Shown: in pieces, positions 9,448 through 18,231 of the stretch
Layout: every line of letters begins with the position of its first letter
How positions within the stretch are numbered: the stretch's first letter is position 1
Assembly: GCF_038725785.1 (NCBI RefSeq)
Contig: NZ_CP109796.1
Span: 3,782,001 to 3,846,000, forward strand
DNA: 64,000 bases
Source: Termitidicoccus mucosus
GTDB taxonomy: Bacteria > Verrucomicrobiota > Verrucomicrobiia > Opitutales > Opitutaceae
Reading direction: 5' to 3'
Position numbers and translations under genes: made by a program
Notes under the pieces: generated by a model
What the model saw: the letters and a program-made list of their open reading frames with translations, nothing else
Databases searched by the model: none
Told to the model about the DNA's origin: nothing

Positions 9448-12378
9448 TCAGAAACTCTTTTTTACCTGCACGTAGAGGAATCGCTGGCGCGGATCGTCGT
9501 AGCCGTTGTAGTAGCTGGAACCGTCGGTGACGAAGGCGGGCTTGCGGTTGAAGATATTGAGCATGCCGACCGTCCAAGTGGTGCCGGCAAACCAAGTGTC
9601 GGATCTGCTCAAGCGGGTTCTTTGGTAGGGTACCGAATAGGAGATTTGGTAATCCCAATTAAGGATGGAGGCGATGTGGCTGCCGTCGTAGCCGGCGGCG
9701 TTCGGGAAGTTCGCGGAGGGCGTGTTGGTGTTGGTGCGGTAGGTGTGGGTGTAACGCGCGGTCACGGTGTTGGTCCAGCGTTTCTTGGCCCAAGTGAAGA
9801 CGCTGGCGCCGCGCCAGCGGAGCGGACCACCCGCGCCGACGGTGTTGATCGGGCGGACCAGCGGGGATTCCTGCATGACGAACTGGTTGGTGTAGGTGGC
9901 CGAGGTGAGCCAGTCAAAAGTGCCCCAGCGTTCGGTGGCGCGAAGGTAGCGGAGCTTGAAATCAACGCCGTCGGTCTCGATGCGGTCGGCATTGAGCGTG
10001 CGCGAGTCGATGGAGATCACGCGTCCGAGCCATCCCTTGGCGATGTCCTCGGGGGTGGGGTCGGCGCGCGTGATGTTGGCGTGGAAGATGTCGGCGTGGG
10101 CGAGGATGTCGGGGAAGTTGGTGATATAGATGCCGTCCTTCTTTTTGGTTTTCCAGTAATCGACGGAAAGCGTGACGCCGGGCAGGAAGCGCGGGGTCAG
10201 GATGACACCGTAGTTGGCCGATTTCGAGGTCTCCGGGCGCAGGTTGGGGTTGCCGCCCATGGTCACGCTTATGAAAGCCATGTCGGGGGGAACGGTGGTA
10301 AAATCCGCCTGCATGGTGTAGCCGCGCGCGGAGTCGGGAAAAACGCCGGGGACTTGCTGCGTGAAAACCGGGGAGCCGATGTCGTCCCAGTTCGGGGGAT
10401 AAAATCCTTCCGTGTAGGAGGCGCGCAGGGCGATGTCCTTGGTGACTTGGAGCTTCACGGCGCCCACATAGGTGTGCGCGTCCACGTCGCTGCTGACGGG
10501 CAGGCCGGAGCTGGCGTTGATGCCACCGCTTTTGTTCGATTCCCACGAGGCGCTGAAGTTGAGGTCGAGCGCGTCAACGGGCACGGGGCGCCACTTGGCG
10601 CCAAGAACAGGAATGACCGCCTCGAAGCCGCCCTGCCATGTCTTGCGCGTGCTGTCGTTCGACGACGATTCGTATTGATCGGCATTGTTGAAATATTCCA
10701 CTCCGCGGTATGACTGCCCTTGGACGTATTCCCAGCTCGAGTATCTGCCGATAAACGAGGCGCGCAGCGGCCCGGCGGGCAGCTCGAACACGTCCCCGGT
10801 GACGCGGGCATTTCCCTCGAAAAGCGTCGTGCGCGAGTGGCTGTTGCGCGCGTAGTTGAAATATTGATCCAGCAGTTCCCGGCTGATCGGGTAAAGCGAG
10901 TGATCGGCGAAGACATTGTAGGCCGTGCGCGCCTCGGGCGATATGATGCCTTCCAGCGCCAGACGCGGGTTGCCGCTTGCGAGCCTGTTATCCGAGTAAT
11001 CGACGGTGCCGTCCGCCGACCATTCCCAATTTTTGCCGATCCAGCCGCGCACGCCCGCGACGGCGCGCACACTGTCATAGCGCGAATTGTCATTTGCCTC
11101 GGGAAGGTCGGGGGTGTCGAGATAGACCGTGACGGTTTTCCCAAAGGGGTTTGCGGGATCGGCGGCATCCAGTGTCGTGGAAGTCTGCCTCGGACTGTTG
11201 TAACTTTGGCGCGTGCGCCCGTAGGTGAATTCGCCGTAGCCGCGCAAGATTTTGGGGATGAAATCGTATTCCACCTGCGCGTTGGCGGAAAACACCTCCA
11301 TGGGCTTGTAGAGCACCACGCGTCCGAGGCTTTCGCCCTTGTTGACCACGCCGGCGGTTGGCGTGAAGTCGGCGATGGTGAGCGCCTGCGCTTGCGCGGG
11401 AGAAAGCCCCTTGGGTATGGCCGCGTAGCGCGCGCTTGTGGCTCCGGGGATGCCGAGGGTGGGCGCTGGATCCGACAGGGAGGTGAGCGCGACCATGCCC
11501 ACCCCAAAAGAGCGGATGCCGTAATCCTCGAACGCCGACACACCGTATTGGTTCTTGAGCGTGGTGTCGGGGCCGTAACGCCTCCACGCCTCGTCCAGAT
11601 AGTCGCGGTCGCGCGCGTAGAGCGGGTTGCGGTGCTGGTAATTGAGCGTGAGCGTCATGTTGCCGCGCCCGTGGCCGAAGGAAATGCCCTCGACATAATT
11701 CAGGCGATACTCGGTCGCGCCTCCCTCAGTCGCGGAGCCGATGTAAGCGGTCAGGTCGCGCCCGTGGTAATCGCGGCGCAAAATGATGTTGATGCCGCCG
11801 CTGATCGCGCCCGCGCCGTAAATCGCGGAGGCGGCGGAGGGCAGGATTTCGATGCGCTCGATGGCTGCCAGCGGGATGCGAGAGAGATCGGGTCCGCCGT
11901 TGTCCGTGTCGCCGCTGCGAGGGAGCGCGCGCCCGTTGACAAGAACGACCGTCTGATCCGACGAGAAGCCGCGCAATCCGACAGTCGAAAACTTAACCCA
12001 TCCACCGCCGGACTCAACGAGGTTTCCCGGCGCGGTCTGCAAGAGACTCGCTCCAGCCGTGGTTTGCGGCAGGTTGCGCATGAGTTCCTCGATGCTCGTA
12101 AACCCCATGCGCTCGATGTCCACACGGCTGATGATGTCCTGGTAGACGGGCGCGTTTTCGCCGCTTTGCAGAAGGCTTTTGTTGATGAGTCCGTCGACGC
12201 GCTGGGCGGTGACTTCAAATTTTTCGAGCTGCACCGCGCTGCCCGGGTCATCAGGCGAATCGCCGGCAGGTGGGGGCGTGCTGCTTTGCGCCGCGAGGTT
12301 TGCGGCAAACGCGGGTATCGCGAGAAATGCAAACAGGGCGTGTCTGCGCGCGGACAGGGAGCGTGTGGTATGGTGCAT
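9448..12378 (-). CDS. TonB-dependent outer-membrane receptor
   Basis: 976 residues. A signal peptide ends near AANLAAQ. A TonB-box-like segment (LEKFEVTAQRV) is followed by a plug domain (about 60-200: SIEELMRNLPQTTAG, LRGFSSDQTVVLVNGRALP, IERIEILPSAASAIYGAGAISGG with conserved Gly and Arg) and a long beta-barrel ending in aromatic YVQVKKSF. The family imports siderophores, vitamins or glycans across the outer membrane using TonB energy. No ligand can be assigned, and I see no TonB/ExbBD or glycan-utilisation gene beside it. The ATG at 12378 is immediately preceded by a small dyad. Confidence 0.93.
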   Translation of the reverse strand: MHHTTRSLSARRHALFAFLAIPAFAANLAAQSSTPPPAGDSPDDPGSAVQLEKFEVTAQRVDGLINKSLLQSGENAPVYQDIISRVDIERMGFTSIEELMRNLPQTTAGASLLQTAPGNLVESGGGWVKFSTVGLRGFSSDQTVVLVNGRALPRSGDTDNGGPDLSRIPLAAIERIEILPSAASAIYGAGAISGGINIILRRDYHGRDLTAYIGSATEGGATEYRLNYVEGISFGHGRGNMTLTLNYQHRNPLYARDRDYLDEAWRRYGPDTTLKNQYGVSAFEDYGIRSFGVGMVALTSLSDPAPTLGIPGATSARYAAIPKGLSPAQAQALTIADFTPTAGVVNKGESLGRVVLYKPMEVFSANAQVEYDFIPKILRGYGEFTYGRTRQSYNSPRQTSTTLDAADPANPFGKTVTVYLDTPDLPEANDNSRYDSVRAVAGVRGWIGKNWEWSADGTVDYSDNRLASGNPRLALEGIISPEARTAYNVFADHSLYPISRELLDQYFNYARNSHSRTTLFEGNARVTGDVFELPAGPLRASFIGRYSSWEYVQGQSYRGVEYFNNADQYESSSNDSTRKTWQGGFEAVIPVLGAKWRPVPVDALDLNFSASWESNKSGGINASSGLPVSSDVDAHTYVGAVKLQVTKDIALRASYTEGFYPPNWDDIGSPVFTQQVPGVFPDSARGYTMQADFTTVPPDMAFISVTMGGNPNLRPETSKSANYGVILTPRFLPGVTLSVDYWKTKKKDGIYITNFPDILAHADIFHANITRADPTPEDIAKGWLGRVISIDSRTLNADRIETDGVDFKLRYLRATERWGTFDWLTSATYTNQFVMQESPLVRPINTVGAGGPLRWRGASVFTWAKKRWTNTVTARYTHTYRTNTNTPSANFPNAAGYDGSHIASILNWDYQISYSVPYQRTRLSRSDTWFAGTTWTVGMLNIFNRKPAFVTDGSSYYNGYDDPRQRFLYVQVKKSF

Positions 12379-12413
12379 TGTAGTCGGCGACTACAGTCCC
12401 TGTATGCATAGGG
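12379..12413 (-). promoter_or_regulatory. Two short dyads in the receptor leader
   Basis: TGTAGTCGGCGACTACA (12379-12395) abuts the receptor start codon, and a second dyad centred on TATGCATA lies at 12398-12413. They could be an operator or a leader hairpin controlling translation. No regulator is identifiable from the sequence. Confidence 0.3.
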
Positions 12414-12559
12414 CAGGCCAAAGTTACCCAGAACGGATGAAAGAAAGGAGGATGCTCAAACAGCGGGACGAAGGAACGCTCCCAGTCGCTCACGCGCCAG
12501 CGCGGCCTCTTATGACCTCCGATGTGGGCGGCCACGGACAAGGCCGGACGCGGATCGCG

Positions 12560-13369
12560 TCAGACCGTCGGGAGCGTGCCTCCGTCGATGACGTATTCGC
12601 TGCCGGTGATGGCCGAGGCGCGGTCGGAGGCCAGGAACGCCACCAGCTCGGCCACCTCCCCGGGGCGGTTGGGCCGGCCCAGCGGGATGCCACCGAGCGC
12701 ATCCATCAACTGCCGGCGCGCCGTTGTCTCGTCGACTCCGGCGTCCGCCGCCAGCCGGGCGATCAACCCGGTCGCCGAGGCGGTTTCCGTAAAACCCGGC
12801 GCCACCGTGTTCACCCGCACGCCCCGCGGGCCGACTTCGTTGGCCAGGCCCTTGCTGTAGGTCGCCAGGGCCGCCTTGGCCGCGGCATAGGCCAGCGTCG
12901 CCTCGAACAACGGCAGCCGGCGCTGGATGGAGGTGATGTGAACGATCACGCCCGCCGCCTGCCGCAGCATCGCGGGAAGCAGCGCGCGGTCGAGCCGCAC
13001 CGCGGAAAGCAGGTTCAGCTCCAGCGTCTCCTGCCACATCGCATCGGTCAGCGCCAGCACGCCTCCGCCGGGCGCGGTCGAACCGCCGAGATTGCTGACG
13101 AGGATGTCCACTCCGCCCCGCCATTCCTCGACGACGCGGGCCACCTCCCCGACGCCTTCGGCGGTGCCGATGTCGGCGGCGACAAACCGGACGCCCGGCG
13201 GCAGGCCCGGGGCGGGCGAACGGGCGGTCGCGATGACATCGGCGCCGCCGGCGGCCAGACGGCAGACGATGGCGGCGCCGATTCCCCGGGTGCCGCCGGT
13301 GACAAGCGCGCGCTTGCCGGCAAATTCGGTGGGATCGATGGGCATGGCGGAAGAAACGGTGGCGGACAT
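12560..13369 (-). CDS. Short-chain dehydrogenase/reductase (SDR)
   Basis: 269 residues if started at ATG 13369, one base after the stop of the SnoaL gene (TGA-A-ATG arrangement), which suggests translational coupling; ATG 13345 is an alternative. The Rossmann glycine motif TGGTRGIG lies near the N-terminus, the NNAG-equivalent is SNLGG, the catalytic region has Ser (HITSIQ) and YAAAKAAL (YxxxK), and the C-terminal Gly-rich end is [12 protein letters not shown]. This is a classical SDR of the FabG-like oxidoreductase group, NAD(P)-dependent. Substrate unknown. It is the last gene of a WYL regulator - SnoaL - SDR unit. Confidence 0.92.
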   Translation of the reverse strand: MSATVSSAMPIDPTEFAGKRALVTGGTRGIGAAIVCRLAAGGADVIATARSPAPGLPPGVRFVAADIGTAEGVGEVARVVEEWRGGVDILVSNLGGSTAPGGGVLALTDAMWQETLELNLLSAVRLDRALLPAMLRQAAGVIVHITSIQRRLPLFEATLAYAAAKAALATYSKGLANEVGPRGVRVNTVAPGFTETASATGLIARLAADAGVDETTARRQLMDALGGIPLGRPNRPGEVAELVAFLASDRASAITGSEYVIDGGTLPTV

Positions 13370-13370
13370 T

Positions 13371-13700
13371 TCAGGGAGCGATGGCCAGCGCGGCGATTTT
13401 CCCGCCCTCGATGGTGAAACGAAAACGAAGCCGGACCGGGCTTCCCTCGAAGTCGCCGGAGACCTCGCCCGCCAGCACGGCGCCGTCGTCAAGCGGCGAA
13501 ACTTCGTCCACGGCCAGCACGGCGCGGTAGTTGCGGCTCACGTCGGCATACCATGCCGCGATCGCCGGGCGGCCGCGGTATTCGTGGCCCTCGTCGCGGA
13601 CGAGCGCGTCGTCGGTGAAGCAGGCGGCCAAGGCCGCGCTGTCGTGGCGGTTGTGGGCTGCGACAAACGCAGCGAGGAGCGGAGTGAGTGAAATCGACAT
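13371..13700 (-). CDS. SnoaL-like / NTF2-fold protein
   Basis: 109 residues from ATG 13700. The pattern ([20 protein letters not shown], then [28 protein letters not shown], and a C-terminal beta-sheet) is that of the SnoaL-like NTF2 superfamily, which holds small cone-shaped hydrolases, isomerases and binding proteins. It lies 36 bases after the WYL regulator stop and one base before the SDR start, so the three genes are probably one transcript. A longer upstream frame exists, but it only reads through the regulator gene. Confidence 0.8.
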   Translation of the reverse strand: MSISLTPLLAAFVAAHNRHDSAALAACFTDDALVRDEGHEYRGRPAIAAWYADVSRNYRAVLAVDEVSPLDDGAVLAGEVSGDFEGSPVRLRFRFTIEGGKIAALAIAP

Positions 13701-13735
13701 GCCCCATTCTGCCACAGGCCACTGACAGCCCTGTG

Positions 13736-14689
13736 TCAGCAGGGTTGCCCCGGGGCGATTTTGTGATGGCTCGCCGCCGCCGCGCCCGCGTCCGCGAGCA
13801 GTTTTCGCAAGCGGGCCGGGGACAGCACGGTGGCGGCGGTCCCGAAGGAGAGCAGCCAGCCGACGAGCCGGTCCCATTCCACCGCGGCAAGCGTGAACAC
13901 GATGCCGTTTTCGCCGGGCTGCTCATTCATGATGCCCTGCCACCATTCGCGTTTCACCCGGTCGGCCGCGAGCGGCGCGAATCTTATCCGGGCTTGCAGG
14001 GTCGGCGCCGGCATCGTCTCCCGCATGAAACCGGCGAGGTCGAAATCCGCCCGCGGCGCGAAATTTTCGCGGGCAACCCGCACCTCGCTCATCCGGTCCG
14101 TGCGGAAGTCCCGATACGCGCCGCGCGTCCGGCACCAGGCGATCAAGTGCCAGCGTTCGAGGTAATGGATCAGCCCCTGCGGCTCGACCGTGCGCGGCTC
14201 GGGCCCGTCCCTGCCCGCGCCCTGATAGAAAAATTGCAGCACCTGCCGTCCGGACAGCGCCCGCTGGATCAGGTCGAGCGACGCCTGCGGCGGGCGCGGC
14301 GGACTGGCCGTGGTCGCGAGGGCGCGCTCCAGCCTCGACAGCCGGTCCTGCTCGCCGCGGGGCAGCACCGCCCTCACCTTGGCCACGGCCGAACGCATCT
14401 GCGTCGCGACGGAGGCGTCGGTGAAGCGCTCGACCAGCAGGCCGCCAACCGCCAGCGCGTGGGCCTCCCCCGGGGTGAAATTGACCGGCGGAAGCAGGTA
14501 GCCGCGCCGCAGCGCATAACCGACGCCCGCTTCCGCCACGATCGGCACGCCCGCCTCGCCCAGCGCCGCCAGATCGCGGTAGACCGTGCGCACGCTCAAG
14601 CCGAAATGACGGGCCATTTCGCCGGCCGTGATCACGCGCCTGGATTGCAGAAGAAGGATCTGGGCGAGCAAACGGTCCACCCGGTTCAT
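13736..14689 (-). CDS. WYL-domain transcriptional regulator (DeoR/HTH_11 type)
   Basis: 317 residues. The N-terminal winged helix-turn-helix (RLLAQILLLQSRR, then EMARHFGLSVRTVYRDLAAL) and the wing (GYALRRGYLLPP) are typical of YafY-like regulators. The C-terminal part has the WYL-type ligand-sensing core (QGLIHYLERWHLIAWCRTRGAYRDFRTDRM) and a WCX-like end. Such proteins often control the adjacent SDR/SnoaL genes, here directly downstream on the same strand. Likely autoregulated; the inducer is unknown. Confidence 0.9.
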   Translation of the reverse strand: MNRVDRLLAQILLLQSRRVITAGEMARHFGLSVRTVYRDLAALGEAGVPIVAEAGVGYALRRGYLLPPVNFTPGEAHALAVGGLLVERFTDASVATQMRSAVAKVRAVLPRGEQDRLSRLERALATTASPPRPPQASLDLIQRALSGRQVLQFFYQGAGRDGPEPRTVEPQGLIHYLERWHLIAWCRTRGAYRDFRTDRMSEVRVARENFAPRADFDLAGFMRETMPAPTLQARIRFAPLAADRVKREWWQGIMNEQPGENGIVFTLAAVEWDRLVGWLLSFGTAATVLSPARLRKLLADAGAAAASHHKIAPGQPC

Positions 14690-14765
14690 GGCCGGGTTGT
14701 GCAGAAGAATGCGGGCGTTGGCAATGCCGGCGAACGGTCCGGCCCGGAAGGCCCGGCGGGACCGC

Positions 14766-15875
14766 TCATGCGCCCAGGCAACGCACGGTCATCTCGCGCA
14801 GGACATCCTCCTGCTCGGCCGGCCTGCGGATGATCTCTTCGAAGGCGTTGACCAGCTCCATCTGGTTGTCAATGAGGCGGCGCATGCCCGGGAGTTTTTT
14901 GGCATCGGCCAGCTTGCCCAGGTAAAAGGGATGCTGCGTGAAGAGATTGTAGGCGCTTTTCTCCGTCGCACCCGCGAAATGCCGCCCGTAGGTCTCCGCC
15001 GCGCGGTCGAGGTCGGCCTTGCTGAAGCCGCGCGGCCCGGGCCGCAAATCGCCCGCGTCCACCAGCGCGCGCACCTGAAGCAGCAGGCGGTTGCGATTTT
15101 GGAGCGACGAGATGACCGGGCGCGCGTCGCCGCCGCCGAAAAAATGCCGGTGCAGCGCGGCCAGCGTCCATTTCAGGTCGCCGCTGAAAAACGCCTCCGC
15201 CGCCTCGAAGAAATCGCCCTCGGCGACGTTGGGCGTGAGCTCGTCCACGAGCGGCTCCTCGATCACGGCCGCGCCCTCGTCAAGCGCGGTGGCGAGCTTG
15301 TGCGTCTCCTCGATGAGCAGGCGGGTGTTGGGGCCCACGCGCGCGAGCAGCAGGCGCAGCGCGCCTTCGCTGAAGGTCACGCCCAGCACGCGCGCCTCGG
15401 CCATGACGACGCCGGCGAGCGCGTCGGCATTTTTGTCGGTGTCGGTCCCGCCGGTGAACACGAAGTCGGCGGTCTTCTCGCACCATTTATAAAACGCCCG
15501 CCGCCGGTCGATGGGCGCGGCGGTGATGAGCACGAGCACCTCGGCGGGATTCACCTTGGCGAGCAGCTCCTGCAAATCCTCCACGACCTTGAGCGTGCTC
15601 TCGGCGCGGCCGGTCGGAGTGTCGGCGAGGAAGTTCACGTCCTTCAGCCACACGAGACGCCTGCCGCCGAACATCGACACGGTTTGCACGCTCTCGCGAA
15701 AGCGTCCCACGGCGGCCTCGACCTCGGCGACATTACTGGCGAAGCCGCTCAGCATCTCGCGGGAAAACTCGTCCTCGACCTCGCGCGCCAGTTCGCCGAA
15801 ACGCGTTTTGCCCGCGCGGTTGACCAGAAAGTCATCCGCGCCGCAGACAAAGATGAAGGGCTTCGCCGAGGACAT
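14766..15875 (-). CDS. holA: DNA polymerase III delta subunit
   Basis: 369 residues from ATG 15875 (MSSAKPFIFVCGADDFLV); the longer open frame upstream lies in repeat DNA. The N-terminal domain has the divergent P-loop-like clamp-loader region, followed by FGGRRLVWLKDVNFL, VLVLITAAPID, and the C-terminal collar domain (DLKWTLAALHRHFFGG, NRLLLQVRALVDAG). The delta subunit is the wrench that opens the beta clamp during loading at replication forks. Length fits the family (about 340 residues). Confidence 0.85.
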   Translation of the reverse strand: MSSAKPFIFVCGADDFLVNRAGKTRFGELAREVEDEFSREMLSGFASNVAEVEAAVGRFRESVQTVSMFGGRRLVWLKDVNFLADTPTGRAESTLKVVEDLQELLAKVNPAEVLVLITAAPIDRRRAFYKWCEKTADFVFTGGTDTDKNADALAGVVMAEARVLGVTFSEGALRLLLARVGPNTRLLIEETHKLATALDEGAAVIEEPLVDELTPNVAEGDFFEAAEAFFSGDLKWTLAALHRHFFGGGDARPVISSLQNRNRLLLQVRALVDAGDLRPGPRGFSKADLDRAAETYGRHFAGATEKSAYNLFTQHPFYLGKLADAKKLPGMRRLIDNQMELVNAFEEIIRRPAEQEDVLREMTVRCLGA

Positions 15876-15992
15876 GGCGCTAGGGAGAAGTAACAAGTAA
15901 CAAGTGGCAAGTAACAAGACGGGAGGCGGGACGGGGGCGACGGCACAAAAGGCGGAGGCACATGGTGCGATCCAAAGGATGTCACACTGCCG

Positions 15993-16062
15993 CCCTCTTT
16001 CCTCTTTATTCTTTCTCTTTCCTCTTTCTCCCTGCTCGTCCCTGACGAACGAGGAAAGAGGG
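15993..16062. repeat. Pyrimidine-rich inverted repeat, copy 1
   Basis: Positions 16001-16030 are identical, base for base, to the left arm of the inverted repeat at 25133-25162. Here the facing arm is short (16051-16062 pairs with 15993-16004), as if the element were truncated. It sits after the glycosyltransferase start-to-stop unit and before holA on the minus strand. Confidence 0.7.
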
Positions 16063-16079
16063 CGTGGCGATACTTTGCA

Positions 16080-17996
16080 TCACCTCTGTGCCGGCGCGGG
16101 CGGCGGCATGAGCGCGGGATTGATCAGGATATGCAAATCGTCCGCCACGCGCGCCGCCCGCGAAAGCGGAAAGCCCGGCGGCACGCGCCCCGTCGCCAAC
16201 CCGCGGTAAACCTGCGCCCAGGCGGCCGTCTCGCCTGCCGCCGCCGTCTCCCCGCCTTTCGCCAACTCCGCGAAAAACGGCCGCGCCAGCGTGTGCGGGG
16301 TGAGCACGAGCGCGGCCTGCGGTTGCAGCGCATTGACCTCCAGAAAATCGCGCACCGTCGCCGGCTGCGCCCAAACGCGTCCGCCCGCCCCTCCCGCCGC
16401 GCCGCCGCCATACCAGGCCGCGCCCGCCGGCACATCGCACATCCAGCCCGCCTCGCGCCCGGACATGGCGGCCGCGACACTCTCGCTTTCGACCTGGCGC
16501 GCCACGCCTTGGAACAGCGCCGGATAATACGGCGGGTAGCTGAAATGCAGCTTGCGCGGCTCCGCCAGCTCGCGCGCGAGCGGCAGCGCCTGCACCGCCA
16601 GCAACACCCACGCCGCCCGCGCCGCGTGCGCGCCGAGCGTCGCGTGGCTCGCCACCAGCACCGTGAAAAACCGCGCGCCAAACACCGCCATCACCGGCGC
16701 CGCGCACACCCACGGCGAACGCTCCCCCTCGCCCGAGTCGAGAAACGCCCGCGCCACCACCCACGCGCCCAGCGCCGCGACGAAAAGCCAGCGCGCTCCA
16801 TTCGCCTCCCCGCGGCGAAACCGATACAGGCAGCCCGCCACAAAAAACGCCGTCAGCAACAAACCGCCGCCGCTCCACGCCTCCACGCCCAGGCCGCGTT
16901 GCAGGCTCGTGAGCACCTTGTTGCCCAGCTTCGCCACGTCGATGCGCGGCGCATCGGGCGAGAAGGTCGCCCGCACGGTCGCGGGCTCGGCAGTCGGATC
17001 ACCCGCCTTCAACGCCACACCCTGCCACGCAAACGCCAGCGGATTGCCCGTCAGCGCGATGTTGCGTCCGACCCACGGCCCCGCCACGACCGCAAACGCC
17101 GCCAGCAGCACCGCCGCCGTGCGCGCTCCCGCGCGGCGCCGCCATGCCCCCGCGAGCGCCACCGGCAGCACCGCCAGCGCCGCGTAGTCGGTCAAAAACA
17201 GCAGTCCGCACACCACGCCCGCGCCCGCCGCCGGCAGGACGGATGCGGCACGCGCATCCCGTCTGCGCGGGTCGGGTGGCACGGGCGTCCCGCCCGTGGG
17301 ATTGTGTGGCATGGGCGACCCGCCCATGTTTTCGAGCGATTGCCCCGCGAAGCACGGGCGAGACGCCCGTGCCACCCGATCCGCCGCCGCTTCGATTTGA
17401 AACAGCGCGAGCAACAATACCATCGCCAGCGGCGCTCCATTTACCGCCACCGTCGCCTGCCAGACCGGGGCCGACACCAGCATCGCGCCCATCGCCACCC
17501 ACGCCGTCGGCGCGTCAAACCACCGCCGCGCCAGCCGCCACGTCTGCCACGCCGCGCACCAAAGCAGCAGCACGTTCAGCGCGAGCAGCACGTAGTCCGC
17601 CCGAAATCCGTTCGGCGGCTCGGGCGCCCGGCCGAACAACCCCGCGCGCGTCTCCGCCGGAAAAACCTTCAACGCCCCCGCGATGACCAGCGGATAGAGC
17701 GGCGCGTGATGCAGCTCCGGCAGCGCCGCCTCCGCGCCCGGCTCGAAACGCTCCCGCGCCCAGGCCGCCGTCTGCGGATAATTCACCGGCGTGGAGAACC
17801 CGCGTCCCTCCGCGAGCTGCCGTGCCATCGCCGCCTGCGCGAGCGTTTCCTCCGATGCCGGTCCGCGGAATTGTTTGTATCCGACCAATCCTGACAAAAT
17901 CAGCACGCCCGCCACAAACGCGGCGCGCCGCAGCCAGAGCGTCCCGTCGCCCACTTCCAGCCAGTGCACCCATTCCTGAAGCGAACGCGCGCTCAT
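16080..17996 (-). CDS. Multi-spanning membrane glycosyltransferase-like protein (GT39/ArnT-like)
   Basis: 638 residues from ATG 17996 (MSARSLQEWVHWLEVG); the open frame upstream runs through repeat DNA. One N-terminal membrane helix (FVAGVLILSGLVGYKQF) precedes a periplasmic loop with the SEETLAQAAMARQLAEGRGFSTP pattern, seen in polyprenyl-phosphate sugar transferases of the GT-C fold. Further hydrophobic segments extend to about residue 500, with a soluble C-terminal domain. Likely transfers a lipid-linked sugar outside the membrane; the acceptor is unknown. Residues about 204-240 (Arg/Pro-rich) are encoded by an inserted palindromic repeat and have no counterpart in such families. Confidence 0.6.
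   Translation of the reverse strand: MSARSLQEWVHWLEVGDGTLWLRRAAFVAGVLILSGLVGYKQFRGPASEETLAQAAMARQLAEGRGFSTPVNYPQTAAWARERFEPGAEAALPELHHAPLYPLVIAGALKVFPAETRAGLFGRAPEPPNGFRADYVLLALNVLLLWCAAWQTWRLARRWFDAPTAWVAMGAMLVSAPVWQATVAVNGAPLAMVLLLALFQIEAAADRVARASRPCFAGQSLENMGGSPMPHNPTGGTPVPPDPRRRDARAASVLPAAGAGVVCGLLFLTDYAALAVLPVALAGAWRRRAGARTAAVLLAAFAVVAGPWVGRNIALTGNPLAFAWQGVALKAGDPTAEPATVRATFSPDAPRIDVAKLGNKVLTSLQRGLGVEAWSGGGLLLTAFFVAGCLYRFRRGEANGARWLFVAALGAWVVARAFLDSGEGERSPWVCAAPVMAVFGARFFTVLVASHATLGAHAARAAWVLLAVQALPLARELAEPRKLHFSYPPYYPALFQGVARQVESESVAAAMSGREAGWMCDVPAGAAWYGGGAAGGAGGRVWAQPATVRDFLEVNALQPQAALVLTPHTLARPFFAELAKGGETAAAGETAAWAQVYRGLATGRVPPGFPLSRAARVADDLHILINPALMPPPAPAQR
17275..17381. repeat. Composite GGGCG palindrome cluster inserted in a coding sequence
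   Basis: Three consecutive hairpins built on GGCACGGGCGT/ACGCCCGTGCC and GCATGGGCG/CGCCCATGC. The same composite arrangement occurs in non-coding DNA at 57008-57125. Here it keeps the reading frame of the glycosyltransferase gene and adds about 35 residues. Confidence 0.8.
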
Positions 17997-18070
17997 GGCG
18001 TGGCGCGAGCATCGCGGCCTGCGAAAAAGCAGGCGGCCTCCAGCCGTTTGGACGGCGGAGCCGCCGGATC

Positions 18071-18186
18071 TCGTAGCGCAGGCATCCTGCCTGCCGTCGT
18101 TTCCCGGCGCGAAGCGCCGCTGACTTGAAAACCACCGCGCTGCGCGCCGCCGCTTGGGGACGGCAGGCAGGATGCCTGCGCTACGA
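18071..18186. repeat. Inverted repeat with 28-bp perfect arms (GCAGGCATCCTGCCTGC family)
   Basis: Arms at 18071-18098 and 18159-18186 are exact reverse complements, separated by 60 bases. Each arm itself contains the palindrome GCAGGCATCCTGCCTGC. A related single hairpin follows htpG at 34595-34616. The element fills the gap between the response-regulator stop and the membrane protein start. Confidence 0.85.
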
Positions 18187-18231
18187 GGCGAGGCCACGTC
18201 CTTCGTCCGCCGCGCATTTTGCCCGCGGCCC

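Noticed and set aside
12379-12559. Cobalamin riboswitch upstream of the TonB receptor
   Set aside because: No B12-box-like conserved sequence was found in the leader; only two short dyads are present.
16131-17894. 587-codon plus-strand frame opposite the membrane glycosyltransferase
   Set aside because: Arg/His-rich shadow reading of a membrane-protein gene.
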